Positions 1-9,278 of a stretch of 64,000 nt of DNA are shown here, one piece after another (position 1 is the stretch's first letter; each line of letters opens with the position of its first letter). The stretch lies in the NCBI RefSeq assembly GCF_000820105.1, contig NZ_CDDB01000080.1, forward strand, positions 1-64,000, read 5' to 3'. Origin of the DNA: Aeromonas schubertii. GTDB lineage: Bacteria; Pseudomonadota; Gammaproteobacteria; Enterobacterales; Aeromonadaceae. A program made the translations under genes and the position numbers. A model generated the notes under the pieces. The model saw nothing but the letters and a program-made list of their open reading frames with translations. It was not told the DNA's origin and searched no databases.

Positions 1-37
1 TTAACTGATCGGCATTACGCCGATGGCGCCCTTTTTG

Positions 38-1105
38 TTAACCCGCGTTGGCCACCATGGCCTTGAGCTGCTGGAAGTACTGCTCGTAGAGCACCGAGGC
101 TTCGCCCACATCGGACTGGAAGTGCCCCTTCTGCTTGATCTCGTCGCCGGGGAAGATCATGGGGTTGTCCCTGAACTCGGGCTTGAGCAGGGGCAGGGCA
201 TCCTTGACCGGGGTGGGATAGCCGATCGCCTCGGCCACCTTGGCGGCCACATCCGGGCGCATCAGGAAGTTGATGAGCGCATGGGCCTCGCTTACGTGCT
301 TGGCCTTGGCGGTGATGGCCAGGTTATCCATCCAGAGGATGGCGCCCTCGCTCGGCCAGGTATAGGTGATGCCGGGGTACTCCTTCTGGGCACCATAGGC
401 AGAGCCGTTCCAGAGCATGCCGAGGTTCACCTCACCGGCGATGTAGGGATCGGCCGGGTTGTCGGAGTTGAATGCCTTGACGTTGGGCATCAGCTGCTTC
501 AGGTAGTCGAAGGCCTCCTTGATCTGGGCCGGATCCCGGGTATTGGGATTGTGGCCAAGCTGCACCAGGGCGATGTGGAACACCTCGCGCGCATCGTCCA
601 TCAGCAGCAGGCTCTCCTTCCACTCGGGGGCCCACAACTGTTTCCAGCTGGTCACTGGCTTAAGGATAACGTCGCTGTTGCGACCGATACCGGTGGCGCC
701 CCAGATGTAGGGGACCGAGTAGCGATTCTCGGGATCGTACTCATGGTTGAGCAGGGTCGGATCCAGGTGCTTGATATTGGGCAACAGCCCCTTGTCCAGA
801 GGCTGGAGCATCCCCTCCTTGGCCATCTTGGCCACAAAGTAGGTGCTGGGCACCACCACATCATACCCTTGCGGGTGGGTCTTGAGCTTGGCGTAGAGGG
901 TCTCGTTAGACTCATAGGTGGAGTAAATCACCTTGATCCCGGTCTCTTTCTGGAACTGCTCGAGCAGACCGTCGGGCACATACTCGGACCAGTTATAGAA
1001 GTAGACCACCTTCTCTTCGGCCAGCACCGGCTGGCTCACCAGGGTGGCCCCCAGTGCCAGGGTGGCGGCGAGGGTGGTCGCTTTTTTGAAAGCGCTGTGC
1101 GTCAT
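38..1105 (-). CDS. potD: Spermidine/putrescine ABC transporter, periplasmic binding protein
   Basis: Captures polyamines in the periplasm and delivers them to the PotBC permease. The 355-residue product has a Sec signal peptide (MTHSAFKK, hydrophobic core, VLA-EE cleavage near residue 29) and then the PotD/PotF start KVVYFYNWSEYVPDGLL. The ATG at 1105 is chosen over an upstream in-frame ATG at 1135 because AAGGAG lies about 7 bases before it and the signal peptide begins there. It is the last gene of the operon potA-potB-potC-potD, separated from potC by a hairpin with a T-run, which may set its level apart from the membrane genes. PotD versus PotF cannot be told from sequence alone. Confidence 0.93.
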   Translation of the reverse strand: MTHSAFKKATTLAATLALGATLVSQPVLAEEKVVYFYNWSEYVPDGLLEQFQKETGIKVIYSTYESNETLYAKLKTHPQGYDVVVPSTYFVAKMAKEGMLQPLDKGLLPNIKHLDPTLLNHEYDPENRYSVPYIWGATGIGRNSDVILKPVTSWKQLWAPEWKESLLLMDDAREVFHIALVQLGHNPNTRDPAQIKEAFDYLKQLMPNVKAFNSDNPADPYIAGEVNLGMLWNGSAYGAQKEYPGITYTWPSEGAILWMDNLAITAKAKHVSEAHALINFLMRPDVAAKVAEAIGYPTPVKDALPLLKPEFRDNPMIFPGDEIKQKGHFQSDVGEASVLYEQYFQQLKAMVANAG

Positions 1106-1149
1106 CGCAAAACTCCTTGCGGGGTTTGGGGCCATGCAGGCCCGCTGTC

Positions 1150-1173
1150 AAAAAAGTCGCCCGTCCGGGCGAC
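1150..1173 (-). terminator. Intercistronic terminator-like hairpin between potC and potD
   Basis: On the minus strand GTCGCCCG, a two-base loop and CGGGCGAC are followed directly by TTTTTT. It sits between the potC stop and the potD start, so it would act as a partial terminator or as a 3' stabiliser of the upstream mRNA. Confidence 0.7.
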
Positions 1174-1176
1174 GGC

Positions 1177-1941
1177 TTATTTGCGGCGTAGCAGCCACTG
1201 GGCGAGCAGCACCAGGGCCAGGGAGAAACCGAGCATCAGGGTCGCCAGGGCGTTCACCTCGGGGGAGACCCCTACCTTGACCATGGAGTAGATCTTGAGG
1301 GGCAGGATCTCGTAGGCGGGTCCGGTGACAAAGGAGCTGATCACCACATCGTCGAGGGACAGGGTAAACGCCAACAGCCAGCCGGCGGCAATGGCGGGCA
1401 TGGCCAGTGGCAGCAGAATGCGCCGAAAGATCACCCACTCGCCGGCGCCCAGATCCCGGGCCGCCTCGAGCATGCGTACATCGAACCCCACCAGACGTGC
1501 ATAGACGGTCACCACCACAAACGGCAGGCTGAAGGTGATATGGGCGATGAGCAGGGTCCAGAAGCCGAGCTTGACCCCGAGCAGCACGAACAGGGTGAGC
1601 AGGGAGATGGCCATGACGATGTCGGGGGACATCATCACCACAAACAGCAGGCCGCCCACATAGGGCTTGCCGCGAAAGCGGTAGCGAAACAGGGCCACGG
1701 CGGTGAGGGTGCCGATGATCACTGCCGCGCTGGCCGAGAAGGCTGCGATGGCCATGGAGTGGCGGGCCGCCTGCATCAGGCTGGCGTTGGCGATCAGCTT
1801 CTCGTACCACTGCCAGGTGAAACCGCGCCAGTCGATCCCGTATTTGGAGAGGTTAAAGGAGTTGCCGATCAGCACCAGGATCGGAATATAGAGATAGGCA
1901 AAGATGAGGGTGAGGTAACCCCCCTTGAGCAGACGCATCAT
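1177..1941 (-). CDS. potC: Spermidine/putrescine ABC transporter permease PotC
   Basis: Inner-membrane permease of the polyamine importer, 254 residues with about six hydrophobic segments. The binding-protein-dependent transport signature (EAA loop) is visible as [27 protein letters not shown]. Its start overlaps the potB stop as ATGA, which implies translational coupling. There are two adjacent ATG codons (MMRLL); either may serve. It pairs with PotB and is energised by PotA. Confidence 0.93.
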   Translation of the reverse strand: MMRLLKGGYLTLIFAYLYIPILVLIGNSFNLSKYGIDWRGFTWQWYEKLIANASLMQAARHSMAIAAFSASAAVIIGTLTAVALFRYRFRGKPYVGGLLFVVMMSPDIVMAISLLTLFVLLGVKLGFWTLLIAHITFSLPFVVVTVYARLVGFDVRMLEAARDLGAGEWVIFRRILLPLAMPAIAAGWLLAFTLSLDDVVISSFVTGPAYEILPLKIYSMVKVGVSPEVNALATLMLGFSLALVLLAQWLLRRK

Positions 1942-2822
1942 GCCAGCACCTCCTGTTTGCTAAGCAACTTGCCGGCTCGCCAGTAACACCAGAGCAGCAG
2001 CCCCATCAAGAGGGTGAGGGTGACGCTGGTGGCGGCGCCGAAGGGCCAGTCACGGGTGTTGAGAAACGCCGTCTTGATAACATTGCCGATCAGCAAATGC
2101 TTGGCACCGCCGAGTAGATCGGAGACATAGAACATCCCCATGGCGGGCAGGAATACCAGCAGGCAGCCGGCGACTATGCCGGGCAGGGTCAGGGGCAGCA
2201 CCACGTGCCGGAAGCGCTGCCAGCCGTTGGCGCCCAGATCCCTGGCCGCCTCGAGCAGACGCAGATCCAGCTTCTCCATGGCCGAATAGAGAGGCAGGAT
2301 CATGAAGGGGAGCAGCACATAGACCAGACCGACGATGACGGCGAACTCGGTGTACATCATCTGTATCGGTCGTTCGATGAGGCCCAGATCGAGCAGCACT
2401 CCGTTGATGAGTCCCCGGGTACCCATCAACACCTTGAGAGAATAAGTACGGATGAGGGAGTTGGTCCAAAACGGCACTACCACCAGAAACAGCAGCAGGG
2501 GCCGCCAGCGCGCCGGCAGACGCGACACTATCCAGGCAAACGGATAGCCCAGCAGCAGGCAACAGAGGGTGGCGACCATGGCCAACCAGAGGGAGTGAAG
2601 GATCACCTGCCAGTAGAGGGGATCGAGCAGCCGCAGGTAGTTGCCCAAGGTAAAGAGAGGGGCAATCATCTGACTCTCGTCCCGGGTAAGCAGGCTCACC
2701 GCCAGGATCATCAGGTTGGGAAAGAGCACGAACAGGGTAAGCCAGCCCAGGATGAGGGCGATCGCCACGTTACGAAAGCCGTGGTGGGCAAAGCTTCTGT
2801 GCGGGTGATCAGTGCGGCTCAT
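1938..2822 (-). CDS. potB: Spermidine/putrescine ABC transporter permease PotB
   Basis: Second permease subunit, 294 residues from [18 protein letters not shown]. Several hydrophobic helices are present and the EAA loop reads [27 protein letters not shown]. The frame is open further upstream, but that extension lies inside potA and has no transporter character. The chosen ATG at 2822 overlaps the end of potA by 14 bases, typical of this operon. Its stop overlaps potC. Confidence 0.92.
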   Translation of the reverse strand: MSRTDHPHRSFAHHGFRNVAIALILGWLTLFVLFPNLMILAVSLLTRDESQMIAPLFTLGNYLRLLDPLYWQVILHSLWLAMVATLCCLLLGYPFAWIVSRLPARWRPLLLFLVVVPFWTNSLIRTYSLKVLMGTRGLINGVLLDLGLIERPIQMMYTEFAVIVGLVYVLLPFMILPLYSAMEKLDLRLLEAARDLGANGWQRFRHVVLPLTLPGIVAGCLLVFLPAMGMFYVSDLLGGAKHLLIGNVIKTAFLNTRDWPFGAATSVTLTLLMGLLLWCYWRAGKLLSKQEVLA

Positions 2823-3909
2823 AGGGCAGTACCACCTCCCAGCTATCGACCCAGTGGATGGCGACATCCTGGCCGAGGCGATAGTCAAAGTCGGGGTCAT
2901 CCTCGTCGAAGAACTCAGAGACCAGTATGCGCTTGCCCGAGTCGAGCTCGACCACAGAGTCCAGGGTGGCTCCCTTGTAGTTGCGATCCAGGATCTTGCC
3001 GGGCAGGCCGTCGGCACGCTCGCCGGAGTCATCCATGCGCAGATCTTCCGGTCGCAGCAGTACCAGCACCCGCTGACCCGGTGTGAAGGGGAGGGCGGAG
3101 TGGATGCGGCATTCGCGTCCTTCGACCCGGGCCAGCCAGATATCCCCCTCCTGGTGGGCGATGAGCTCCCCCTCCATCACGTTGATCTCGCCGATAAAGC
3201 GGGCGACGAAGAGGTTGGCGGGGGTCTCGTAGATGTCGCGCGGGGTACCGCTCTGGACTATGCGTCCGCCGTCCATCACCACGATGCGATCGGACATGGA
3301 GAGGGCCTCCTCCTGATCGTGGGTCACGAAGACGAAGGTGATACCGAGGCGCCGCTGCAGCGCCTTGAGCTCGCTCTGCATCTGTTTGCGCAGCTTGTAG
3401 TCGAGGGCCGAGAGGGACTCGTCAAGCAGCAATACCCGCGGGCGGTTGACCACGGCCCGGGCAATGGCCACCCGCTGTTGCTGCCCGCCGGAGAGCTGAT
3501 CCGGTTTGCGGTCGGCCAGGGCCTCGAGCTGAACCATGGTGAGGGCTTCGTGAACCCGGTGTTGCACCTCGCCCTTTTCAATCCCCTGCATCTGCAGGCC
3601 GAAGGCGACGTTGTCGAACACCGTCATGTGCGGGAAGAGTGCATAGCTCTGGAAGACGGTGTTGATGTGTCTATGCTCGGCCGGGATCTCCGTGATGTCA
3701 TCATCACCCAGCAGGATGCGCCCTTCATCGACCGATTCGAGTCCGGCGAGCATCCTGAGCACTGTCGTTTTACCGCATCCGGAGGGACCGAGCAGCGTGA
3801 GAAACTCGCCGTCCATGATCGCCAGATCCAAGCCTTCAATGACGGGTTTTCCGCCATACCCCTTGCTGATCCCCGTCAGCGAAACGATAGTCCTGGTGTT
3901 GTTTGTCAT
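2809..3909 (-). CDS. potA: Spermidine/putrescine ABC transporter ATP-binding protein
   Basis: ATPase that powers polyamine import, 366 residues. Walker [10 protein letters not shown] lies near residue 42, the ABC signature [14 protein letters not shown] near 140 and Walker B VLLLDES near 160, followed by the switch histidine (FVTHDQEEA). The last 120 residues form the C-terminal OB-fold (TOBE-type) regulatory domain. It is the first gene of the operon. The upstream region contains a run of nine C residues (3968-3976) close to where a promoter would be expected. Confidence 0.95.
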   Translation of the reverse strand: MTNNTRTIVSLTGISKGYGGKPVIEGLDLAIMDGEFLTLLGPSGCGKTTVLRMLAGLESVDEGRILLGDDDITEIPAEHRHINTVFQSYALFPHMTVFDNVAFGLQMQGIEKGEVQHRVHEALTMVQLEALADRKPDQLSGGQQQRVAIARAVVNRPRVLLLDESLSALDYKLRKQMQSELKALQRRLGITFVFVTHDQEEALSMSDRIVVMDGGRIVQSGTPRDIYETPANLFVARFIGEINVMEGELIAHQEGDIWLARVEGRECRIHSALPFTPGQRVLVLLRPEDLRMDDSGERADGLPGKILDRNYKGATLDSVVELDSGKRILVSEFFDEDDPDFDYRLGQDVAIHWVDSWEVVLPYEPH

Positions 3910-4038
3910 CTACGCAGTCTCACCCCAGCCGGTGGCCATCAATGGAAAAGAAGCGCGCATTTTAGGGCCCCCCCCCTTGAAATTAAAGCCTTTTCCCCTA
4001 CGGGGGGCATATTCTGCCACCGTTTAGCGGGGAAAAGG

Positions 4039-4066
4039 CTGACCCCGTCGACATTCAGGCTATAAT
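4039..4066 (+). promoter_or_regulatory. Sigma70-type promoter for the 4142 gene
   Basis: A perfect -10 TATAAT (4061-4066) is preceded at 16 bases by CTGACC (4039-4044), a 4/6 match to the -35 consensus. It lies about 75 bases upstream of the start at 4142, divergent from potA. Confidence 0.6.
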
Positions 4067-4141
4067 GCGGCGCTTGAGCCATGTCGTCATGCAAGTCAGT
4101 TGGACCATCACGTGAGTAACAGAATTCGTATCGGGGGTGAC

Positions 4142-4861
4142 ATGGAGCGCTCCCTGACCCAGGGTTATCGCCTGGATATCAGAGGGATCCTGCAGGAGGG
4201 GTGGACCCAGACCCGGGTCCACGGCTTTGGGCTCCTGCTGGCCATCGCCGGCGTCGTCGCCATCTGGTTGTTGTTGACCCAGGTCATGGTGGCGCCCCAC
4301 CTGGCAGGGGATGAGGAGCAGGACCTGACCCTGCTGCTGAGCCTGCTTATCACTGTGCTGATCTCCCCCATGACCTCCGCCCTCGACATGTTGGGTCTGC
4401 AGCAGTCTCTCGGGGTCCGCGCCCGGGCCGGACAGGTGTTTGATTTCTTCCGCCACTTTGTGCGCCTCGGCTCTCTCTCCCTGCTCTCGACCCTGTGTAC
4501 CAGCCTGTTCGGCCCCCTCTTCGCCGTCCTGGGGTTACCCGTTACCCTGGCCCTGGTCCCCTCTGTTTTACTCGGCATGGGACTGATCTTCAGCGTTCCC
4601 CTGGTGCTGGAGCGGGGCGTATCGCCCCTGCAGGCCATCTTGCTCTCCCTGCGTCTCTTCATTCGCGGGTTGCCGACCCTGCTGCTGCTTCACGGGATCA
4701 TGTTTGTGCTCTTCTTCCTGGCCCTGATCCCTATGGGTCTGGGGCTTATCTGGGTGGCACCGCTCTATTACAACATCAAGGGGATCCTCTATCGGGATCT
4801 CTGCGGGATTGGGGTCGAAGTGACCGAGAAACCCGCATCCCCGGACCATTTCAACGCATAA
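4142..4861 (+). CDS. Predicted integral membrane protein, function unknown
   Basis: A 239-residue hydrophobic protein with about five or six membrane segments (for example LLLAIAGVVAIWLLLT, LLSLLITVLISP, LLLLHGIMFVLFFLALIP). I do not recognise a named family; its general layout resembles small YciC-like membrane proteins. Possible starts are TTG 4100, GTG 4112 and ATG 4142. I chose the ATG because GGGGGTGA lies just upstream; the GTG remains possible. Nine bases separate it from the next gene, so the two probably form an operon. Function cannot be inferred from context. Confidence 0.72.
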   Translation: MERSLTQGYRLDIRGILQEGWTQTRVHGFGLLLAIAGVVAIWLLLTQVMVAPHLAGDEEQDLTLLLSLLITVLISPMTSALDMLGLQQSLGVRARAGQVFDFFRHFVRLGSLSLLSTLCTSLFGPLFAVLGLPVTLALVPSVLLGMGLIFSVPLVLERGVSPLQAILLSLRLFIRGLPTLLLLHGIMFVLFFLALIPMGLGLIWVAPLYYNIKGILYRDLCGIGVEVTEKPASPDHFNA

Positions 4862-4870
4862 GGAGAGACG

Positions 4871-5512
4871 ATGAAGGCACCATGGATGGGGTTATTGCTG
4901 CTGGCGGGCAGTGTCGGCGCCGTACCCCTGGAGCTTGGCTACAGCGAGTTTTATAGCCAGATGAAGACCTTTGCCAAGGGCGAGTTTGGTTTGGCGCGCC
5001 TGGGCTTCTATCTGACCGAGTCACAAAGTGGCCAACGCTGCCTCATTCGCAGCGCCAGCGTCGAGACCCTGGATCGGCATGAGCCGGCCACCGTCACCCC
5101 TGACGGGGAGCTGCGTCTTCCCTTCGATCCGGATCTTAATCTCGACAAGGCCAAGGTCGTGCTGGAGATGGAGAAAGAGGGCCAAGATTGCAGCATGTCG
5201 GTACAGGTGATGGCCGATCTGCCCCCCGGAGTGGTGACATTAGGCACGCTTGAGATCGCTCGCCTGGATATGCAGCGCCTGCTCGACAAGATGGCCGGCA
5301 TGATAGGCAAGCACTTCCTGCCCCCCATGCGCGGGGTGCACCTGGAGATGGCAGAGCCCAGGGGTCAGGTCGCCCTCGACGGAAAAGAGGGAGAGCGTCT
5401 GCTCCTCTGGCAGCAGGGACGCCTGGCCATCGATGACGAGACCCTCAAGGGGGAGGGCCACCTCGCCTTCGCGACGCCCCCGATCAGGGTGACTCCCTGG
5501 CTTGGCCAGTGA
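4871..5512 (+). CDS. Exported DUF2987-like protein
   Basis: A 213-residue protein with a short signal peptide (MKAPWMGLLLLAGSVGA-VP) and a soluble domain starting LELGYSEFYSQMKTFA. The pattern of short motifs (YSxFYSQMK, then a pair of cysteines around RCLIRSASVET and QDCSMSVQVM) resembles the uncharacterised DUF2987 family of Vibrio and Shewanella, from memory. Start: AAGGAGAGACG immediately precedes the ATG. It is likely cotranscribed with the membrane protein upstream and ends at a bidirectional terminator. Confidence 0.75.
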   Translation: MKAPWMGLLLLAGSVGAVPLELGYSEFYSQMKTFAKGEFGLARLGFYLTESQSGQRCLIRSASVETLDRHEPATVTPDGELRLPFDPDLNLDKAKVVLEMEKEGQDCSMSVQVMADLPPGVVTLGTLEIARLDMQRLLDKMAGMIGKHFLPPMRGVHLEMAEPRGQVALDGKEGERLLLWQQGRLAIDDETLKGEGHLAFATPPIRVTPWLGQ

Positions 5513-5527
5513 GGTTGACGGATACGA

Positions 5528-5553
5528 AAAAGGAGCCATGGCGGCTCCTTTTT
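5528..5553. terminator. Bidirectional rho-independent terminator
   Basis: AAAAAGGAGCC and GGCTCCTTTTT form a stem with A-run and T-run flanks. It lies between the convergent DUF2987-like gene and ttcA. Confidence 0.85.
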
Positions 5554-5561
5554 CATTGGAC

Positions 5562-6470
5562 TTAACGCACCTCGATGACGTCCAGCATCTCCATCCCCTC
5601 GATGTCGAGCAGGGGAGAGGCGGGCAGCTCGGGCGGATCGAAGGCCTTGTCCCCCCCGTCTATGATACCGGAGTCACGGTTGATGCTCTTGAAATCAAAC
5701 AGCTTGTGATCGAGCAGATGGCTCGGGATCACATCCTGAATGGCGGTGAACATGGTTTCGAGGCGACCCGGGAAGCGGCGATCCCACTCCTGCATCATCT
5801 GCTTGATGGCCTTGCGTTGCAGGTTCTCCTGGGAGCCGCACAGGTTGCAGGGAATGATGGGGAAGGCCTTGATCTCGGCGTAGCGAACCAGGTCCTTCTC
5901 CTTGCAGTAGGCCAGGGGGCGGATCACCACGTTCTTGCCATCATCGCTGACCAGCTTGGGCGGCATGGATTTGAGCTTGCCGCCGTAGAACATGTTGAGG
6001 AACAGGGTCTCGAGGATGTCGTCGCGGTGGTGGCCCAACGCGATTTTGGTGCAGCCGAGCTCCTGGGCGGTACGATAGAGGATACCGCGGCGCAGACGGG
6101 AGCAGAGGGAGCAGGTGGTCTTGCCCTCGGGGATCTTCTCCTTGACGATGGAGTAGGTGTCTTCCTGAACGATCTTGTACTCGATGCCGAGGGTATTGAG
6201 GTACTCGGGCAGCACATGCTCGGGGAAGCCGGGCTGCTTCTGATCCAGGTTGACTGCCACCAGATCGAAATGGATGGGGGCGCTTTGCTGCAGGTTCATC
6301 AGGATGTCGAGCATGCCGAAGCTGTCCTTACCACCGGAGAGGCACACCATGACCCGATCGCCCTCTTCAATCATGTTGAAGTCGGCGATGGCCTGGCCCA
6401 CGTTGCGGCGCAGGCGTTTTTGCAGCTTGTTAAAGTTGTACTTCTCTTTGGCGTTAAGCTCTTCTTGCAT
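5562..6470 (-). CDS. ttcA: tRNA 2-thiocytidine(32) synthetase TtcA
   Basis: Fe-S dependent enzyme that thiolates C32 of certain tRNAs. The 302-residue product carries the PP-loop SGGKDS at residues 45-50 and CxxC pairs at 120/123 (CSLC) and 208/211 (CNLC), which supply the cluster ligands. The ATG at 6470 ([12 protein letters not shown]) matches the E. coli start; a TTG at 6491 in the same frame is less likely. Neighbours uspE and fnr form a conserved cluster in this group of bacteria. Confidence 0.95.
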   Translation of the reverse strand: MQEELNAKEKYNFNKLQKRLRRNVGQAIADFNMIEEGDRVMVCLSGGKDSFGMLDILMNLQQSAPIHFDLVAVNLDQKQPGFPEHVLPEYLNTLGIEYKIVQEDTYSIVKEKIPEGKTTCSLCSRLRRGILYRTAQELGCTKIALGHHRDDILETLFLNMFYGGKLKSMPPKLVSDDGKNVVIRPLAYCKEKDLVRYAEIKAFPIIPCNLCGSQENLQRKAIKQMMQEWDRRFPGRLETMFTAIQDVIPSHLLDHKLFDFKSINRDSGIIDGGDKAFDPPELPASPLLDIEGMEMLDVIEVR

Positions 6471-6532
6471 GACATCGAAAACCCGGGACAAAAACAGGCG
6501 GGTATTATAGCCGTGTCCCGGGTCAGGGCAAG

Positions 6533-7477
6533 TTAACCCTTGCGCCGCGCATCCACCGGGCAGACATAGCCCTCGGGCTTGAGGATCAGCATGTCACAAT
6601 CGAGTTGATCGACCACCTGCTCGGCCGTGTTGCCGAGCAGGGCCGCCGAGAGCCCGGTGCGTCCGACGCACCCCATGATCATCAGGGTGGCGTCGAGTCG
6701 GTTGGCCATCTCGGGCAGCACCTCTTCCGGCAGCCCCTCCTCGACCCGGGTCCAGGCCTCGTTGATGCCATAACGCTCGGCATGCTGGCGCAGCAGCTTC
6801 TCGTGATGCTGGCGAATGGCGTCGTTGTAGGCCTTGGGATCGAACTCGGGAAGCTCGATGGCGATATTGACCGGAGTGCCCGGATAGGTGTTGACCAGAT
6901 AGAGGCTGGCATCGAGCAGCTCGGCGACCTCGAGGGCCTCAGCGGTGATGCGATCGTTGAGTTTTTGCTGATCCTGATCGTCACTCGAGCAGTTGATGGC
7001 GGCGATGATGTTGCCGCCTCGCACCCATTGCCCCTCCTTTACCAGCAGGATGGGGCAAGGGCATTTGCGTAGCAGATGCCAGTCGGTCGGGGTAAAGATA
7101 AAGGTCTGCAGAAAGCTGTGCCTGTGAGTGGCTTTGACCACCAGATCATGGGCGCCGGTCAACACCTCTTGCAGGATGCTCTCGAAGGGGCGGCTGTGCC
7201 AGACCACCTTGACCGCAATGTTGAGCCCTTCGGCGCGATAGGGCTCGAGCAGCTTGTCGAGCCAGTCACTGCGCTGGGCAATGACCCCCTCCTGCATCTC
7301 TTTGCGCTCATCGGCCGAGAGCATGGAGGTCATCTCGTAGGAAAAGTCGTAGATGGGAAGCAGCAGAGTCAGCTCGGCCTCTTTCTCGAGGCGGGCGACC
7401 CGCACGGCGCGCTCCAGGGCTACCTGCTGCTCCAGCTCCGGATTGATGACCACCAGGATCTTGCGGTACTTGTCCAT
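6533..7477 (-). CDS. uspE: Universal stress protein UspE
   Basis: A tandem-Usp cytoplasmic protein of 314 residues, twice the length of a single Usp domain. The second repeat ends with a nucleotide-binding-like [21 protein letters not shown]. The first ([24 protein letters not shown]) is typical of UspE. GAGGAAAA lies just before the ATG at 7477, which excludes the upstream ATG at 7495. It lies downstream of fnr in the same orientation, a conserved pairing linked to growth arrest and oxygen limitation. Confidence 0.93.
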   Translation of the reverse strand: MDKYRKILVVINPELEQQVALERAVRVARLEKEAELTLLLPIYDFSYEMTSMLSADERKEMQEGVIAQRSDWLDKLLEPYRAEGLNIAVKVVWHSRPFESILQEVLTGAHDLVVKATHRHSFLQTFIFTPTDWHLLRKCPCPILLVKEGQWVRGGNIIAAINCSSDDQDQQKLNDRITAEALEVAELLDASLYLVNTYPGTPVNIAIELPEFDPKAYNDAIRQHHEKLLRQHAERYGINEAWTRVEEGLPEEVLPEMANRLDATLMIMGCVGRTGLSAALLGNTAEQVVDQLDCDMLILKPEGYVCPVDARRKG

Positions 7478-7564
7478 TTTTCCTCCCCGGCCCATCCAGT
7501 TGGGGCCATAAGAATCATTACCTTGCTACCTACAAGGTTAGATCAGACGGGAGGGAAAGGCCGT

Positions 7565-7598
7565 GGGCCGGATCACCCTTTGGGATGCATTCCGGCCC
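7565..7598. other. Stem-loop between fnr and uspE
   Basis: GGGCCGGA (7565-7572) pairs with TCCGGCCC (7591-7598) across an 18-base loop. There is no T-run, so it is not a standard terminator. It could stabilise the fnr mRNA 3' end or act with Rho. Confidence 0.4.
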
Positions 7599-7607
7599 AG
7601 GTTTTGA

Positions 7608-8363
7608 TTAACCGCAGCTGGGTTTGGTGTTGCCGGCCATGACGGCGAGGGCCGCCTGATCCAGCACAGTGATGTACTTGCCTTTGACACTGATGAGGCC
7701 GGTCTTCTGGAAACGACCGAGCAGACGGCTGATGGTCTCGACGGTGAGACCGAGATAGTTGCCGATATCGCCCCGGGTCATGGAGAGACGGAACTCCTTG
7801 GCGGAGAAGCCGCGCTCGGAGAAACGCTCGGAGAGGCTATAGAGGAAGGCGGCGAGGCGCTCCTCGGCATTTTTCTTGGAGAGCAGCAGGATCATCTCTT
7901 GATCGCCCATGATCTCGGTGCTCATCAGACGCATGATCTGCTGGCGCAGCTTGGGCATCTTGCCGGAGAGCTCGTCGAGTACGTCGTAGGGGATCTCGCA
8001 CACCATGGAGGTCTCCAGCGCCTGGGCGAAGGAGGGATGGTTCTGCCTGCTGATGGCGTCGAAGCCGACCAGATCACCGGCCAGATGGAAGGCGGTGATC
8101 TGCTCATCACCCTGTTCAGTGATGGTATAGGACTTGATGGTACCGGAGCGGATGGCGTAGAGAGACTTGAGTTCATCACCTGCCTTGAACAGCTCTTCGC
8201 CCTTCTGGATGGGCTTTTTGCGTTCGATGATGCTGTCGAGCAGATCCAGCTCACTCTCGTTGAGGGAGAAGGGGATACAGAGCTGACTGATGCTGCAATC
8301 CTGGCAGTGAATGGCACAACCGCCACTCTGTATGCGTCTACCCGTTTTCTTTTCCGGAATCAT
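7608..8363 (-). CDS. fnr: Oxygen-responsive transcription regulator FNR
   Basis: Global regulator of the aerobic-anaerobic switch, 251 residues. Cysteines C20, C23, C29 and C122 match the four [4Fe-4S] ligands of E. coli FNR position for position; C16 is extra and also found in E. coli. A cyclic-nucleotide-like beta barrel is followed by a dimer helix and an HTH with the recognition helix [11 protein letters not shown], where the E, S and R residues read TTGAT half-sites. It lies next to the cbb3 oxidase genes, a classic FNR target. An FNR-like box just upstream suggests autoregulation. Confidence 0.96.
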   Translation of the reverse strand: MIPEKKTGRRIQSGGCAIHCQDCSISQLCIPFSLNESELDLLDSIIERKKPIQKGEELFKAGDELKSLYAIRSGTIKSYTITEQGDEQITAFHLAGDLVGFDAISRQNHPSFAQALETSMVCEIPYDVLDELSGKMPKLRQQIMRLMSTEIMGDQEMILLLSKKNAEERLAAFLYSLSERFSERGFSAKEFRLSMTRGDIGNYLGLTVETISRLLGRFQKTGLISVKGKYITVLDQAALAVMAGNTKPSCG

Positions 8364-8380
8364 AAGGCGCTTCGAAAGAA

Positions 8381-8394
8381 TTGATTTATGTCAA
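8381..8394 (-). promoter_or_regulatory. FNR box upstream of fnr
   Basis: On the minus strand TTGACATAAATCAA matches the FNR consensus TTGATNNNNATCAA at 9 of 10 defined bases. It lies about 18 bases upstream of the fnr start codon, so bound FNR would overlap the transcription start and most likely repress. Confidence 0.75.
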
Positions 8395-8431
8395 AGAGTT
8401 TACCATCAACTACCGCCAGTTGGATAGAGTC

Positions 8432-9118
8432 TCAAAGTAGCCTGATGGCGATCCAGAGGGTGTGAGTACCGAGCAGCAGCAGCAGTAACCCCCCCGCCAG
8501 ACGCAGCTCCCGTCGGGTCAACCAGTAACGTAGGCGATCTGCCAATCCCCCCAGGGCAAACAGGGTTGGCAGGGTACCCAGGCCAAAGCTGAGCATCAGC
8601 AAGGCCCCGGCGCCGGCACTGCCGGAGGCGGCACTCCAGGTCAGCATGGAGTAGACCATGCCGCAGGGGAGCCAACCCCAGATCATGCCGAAGGGGAGGG
8701 CGGCCAGCGGTCGTTGCAGGGGGAGGCAGCGATTGGCGAGGGGACGGATATGGGGCCACAGCCGGGCACCCAACTGCTCGATGCGCAGCACCCCTTGCCA
8801 CCAGCCTGCCAGATAGAGTCCGACCGCGATCATCATGAGGGCGGCAAACAGCTGCAGCCAGGCCAGGGCGTGTTTTCCCTGGCCGAGCCCCGCCACCGAG
8901 GCGAACAGTCCCCCCACCAGGGCACCGGCCAGCATGTAGCTGAGGATGCGACCCAGGTTGTAACAGATAAGGTAGGTGAGGCGGCCGAGGGGGCGTTGAT
9001 GGGCGGGGGGAATGGCCATGGAGAGGGCGGCAGAGACGCCGCCACACATGGCAAAGCAGTGGCTGCTGCCCGCCAGGCCCATCAGCAGGGCTCCCAGCAG
9101 ATCAAGGTTGGCGCTCAT
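8432..9118 (-). CDS. Cytochrome oxidase-associated membrane protein (DsbD_2 / TauE-SafE-like)
   Basis: A 228-residue membrane protein with about six helices. It begins MSANLDLLGALLMGLAGSSHCFAMCGG and has a mid-protein WLPCGMVYSML. The CxxxC and PCG motifs resemble the DsbD transmembrane core (pfam DsbD_2), a family commonly found right after ccoS. A role in copper or thiol handling during cbb3 assembly is inferred from this position. The start at 9118 overlaps the end of ccoS by 17 bases, indicating coupling. Confidence 0.82.
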   Translation of the reverse strand: MSANLDLLGALLMGLAGSSHCFAMCGGVSAALSMAIPPAHQRPLGRLTYLICYNLGRILSYMLAGALVGGLFASVAGLGQGKHALAWLQLFAALMMIAVGLYLAGWWQGVLRIEQLGARLWPHIRPLANRCLPLQRPLAALPFGMIWGWLPCGMVYSMLTWSAASGSAGAGALLMLSFGLGTLPTLFALGGLADRLRYWLTRRELRLAGGLLLLLLGTHTLWIAIRLL

Positions 9119-9278
9119 GTTCGCCCTTCTGATCCGGGGTCTGCTCGTCAAAGAGGATGCTGGAGCCCTGCCGGTCGAGATCCTCGAACTGCTCCGAGCG
9201 GATGGCCCAGAAGAAGACCAGGGCGGCGATGACGACAAACAGGATGGCGATCGGGATCAGGACGAAGACGATATTCAT
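9102..9278 (-). CDS. ccoS: cbb3 oxidase maturation protein CcoS
   Basis: A 58-residue single-pass membrane protein (MNIVFVLIPIAILFVVIAALVFFWA, then RSEQFEDLD). The RSxQFEDLD tail after one helix is the CcoS signature. CcoS is needed for cofactor insertion into the cbb3 oxidase. Its ATG overlaps the ccoI stop as ATGA and its end overlaps the DsbD-like gene. Confidence 0.93.
   Translation of the reverse strand: MNIVFVLIPIAILFVVIAALVFFWAIRSEQFEDLDRQGSSILFDEQTPDQKGEHERQP

Noticed and set aside
8-24. ATCGGC-ATTAC-GCCGAT hairpin after potD as a terminator
   Set aside because: There is no T-run on the minus strand before the window ends, so it cannot be judged.
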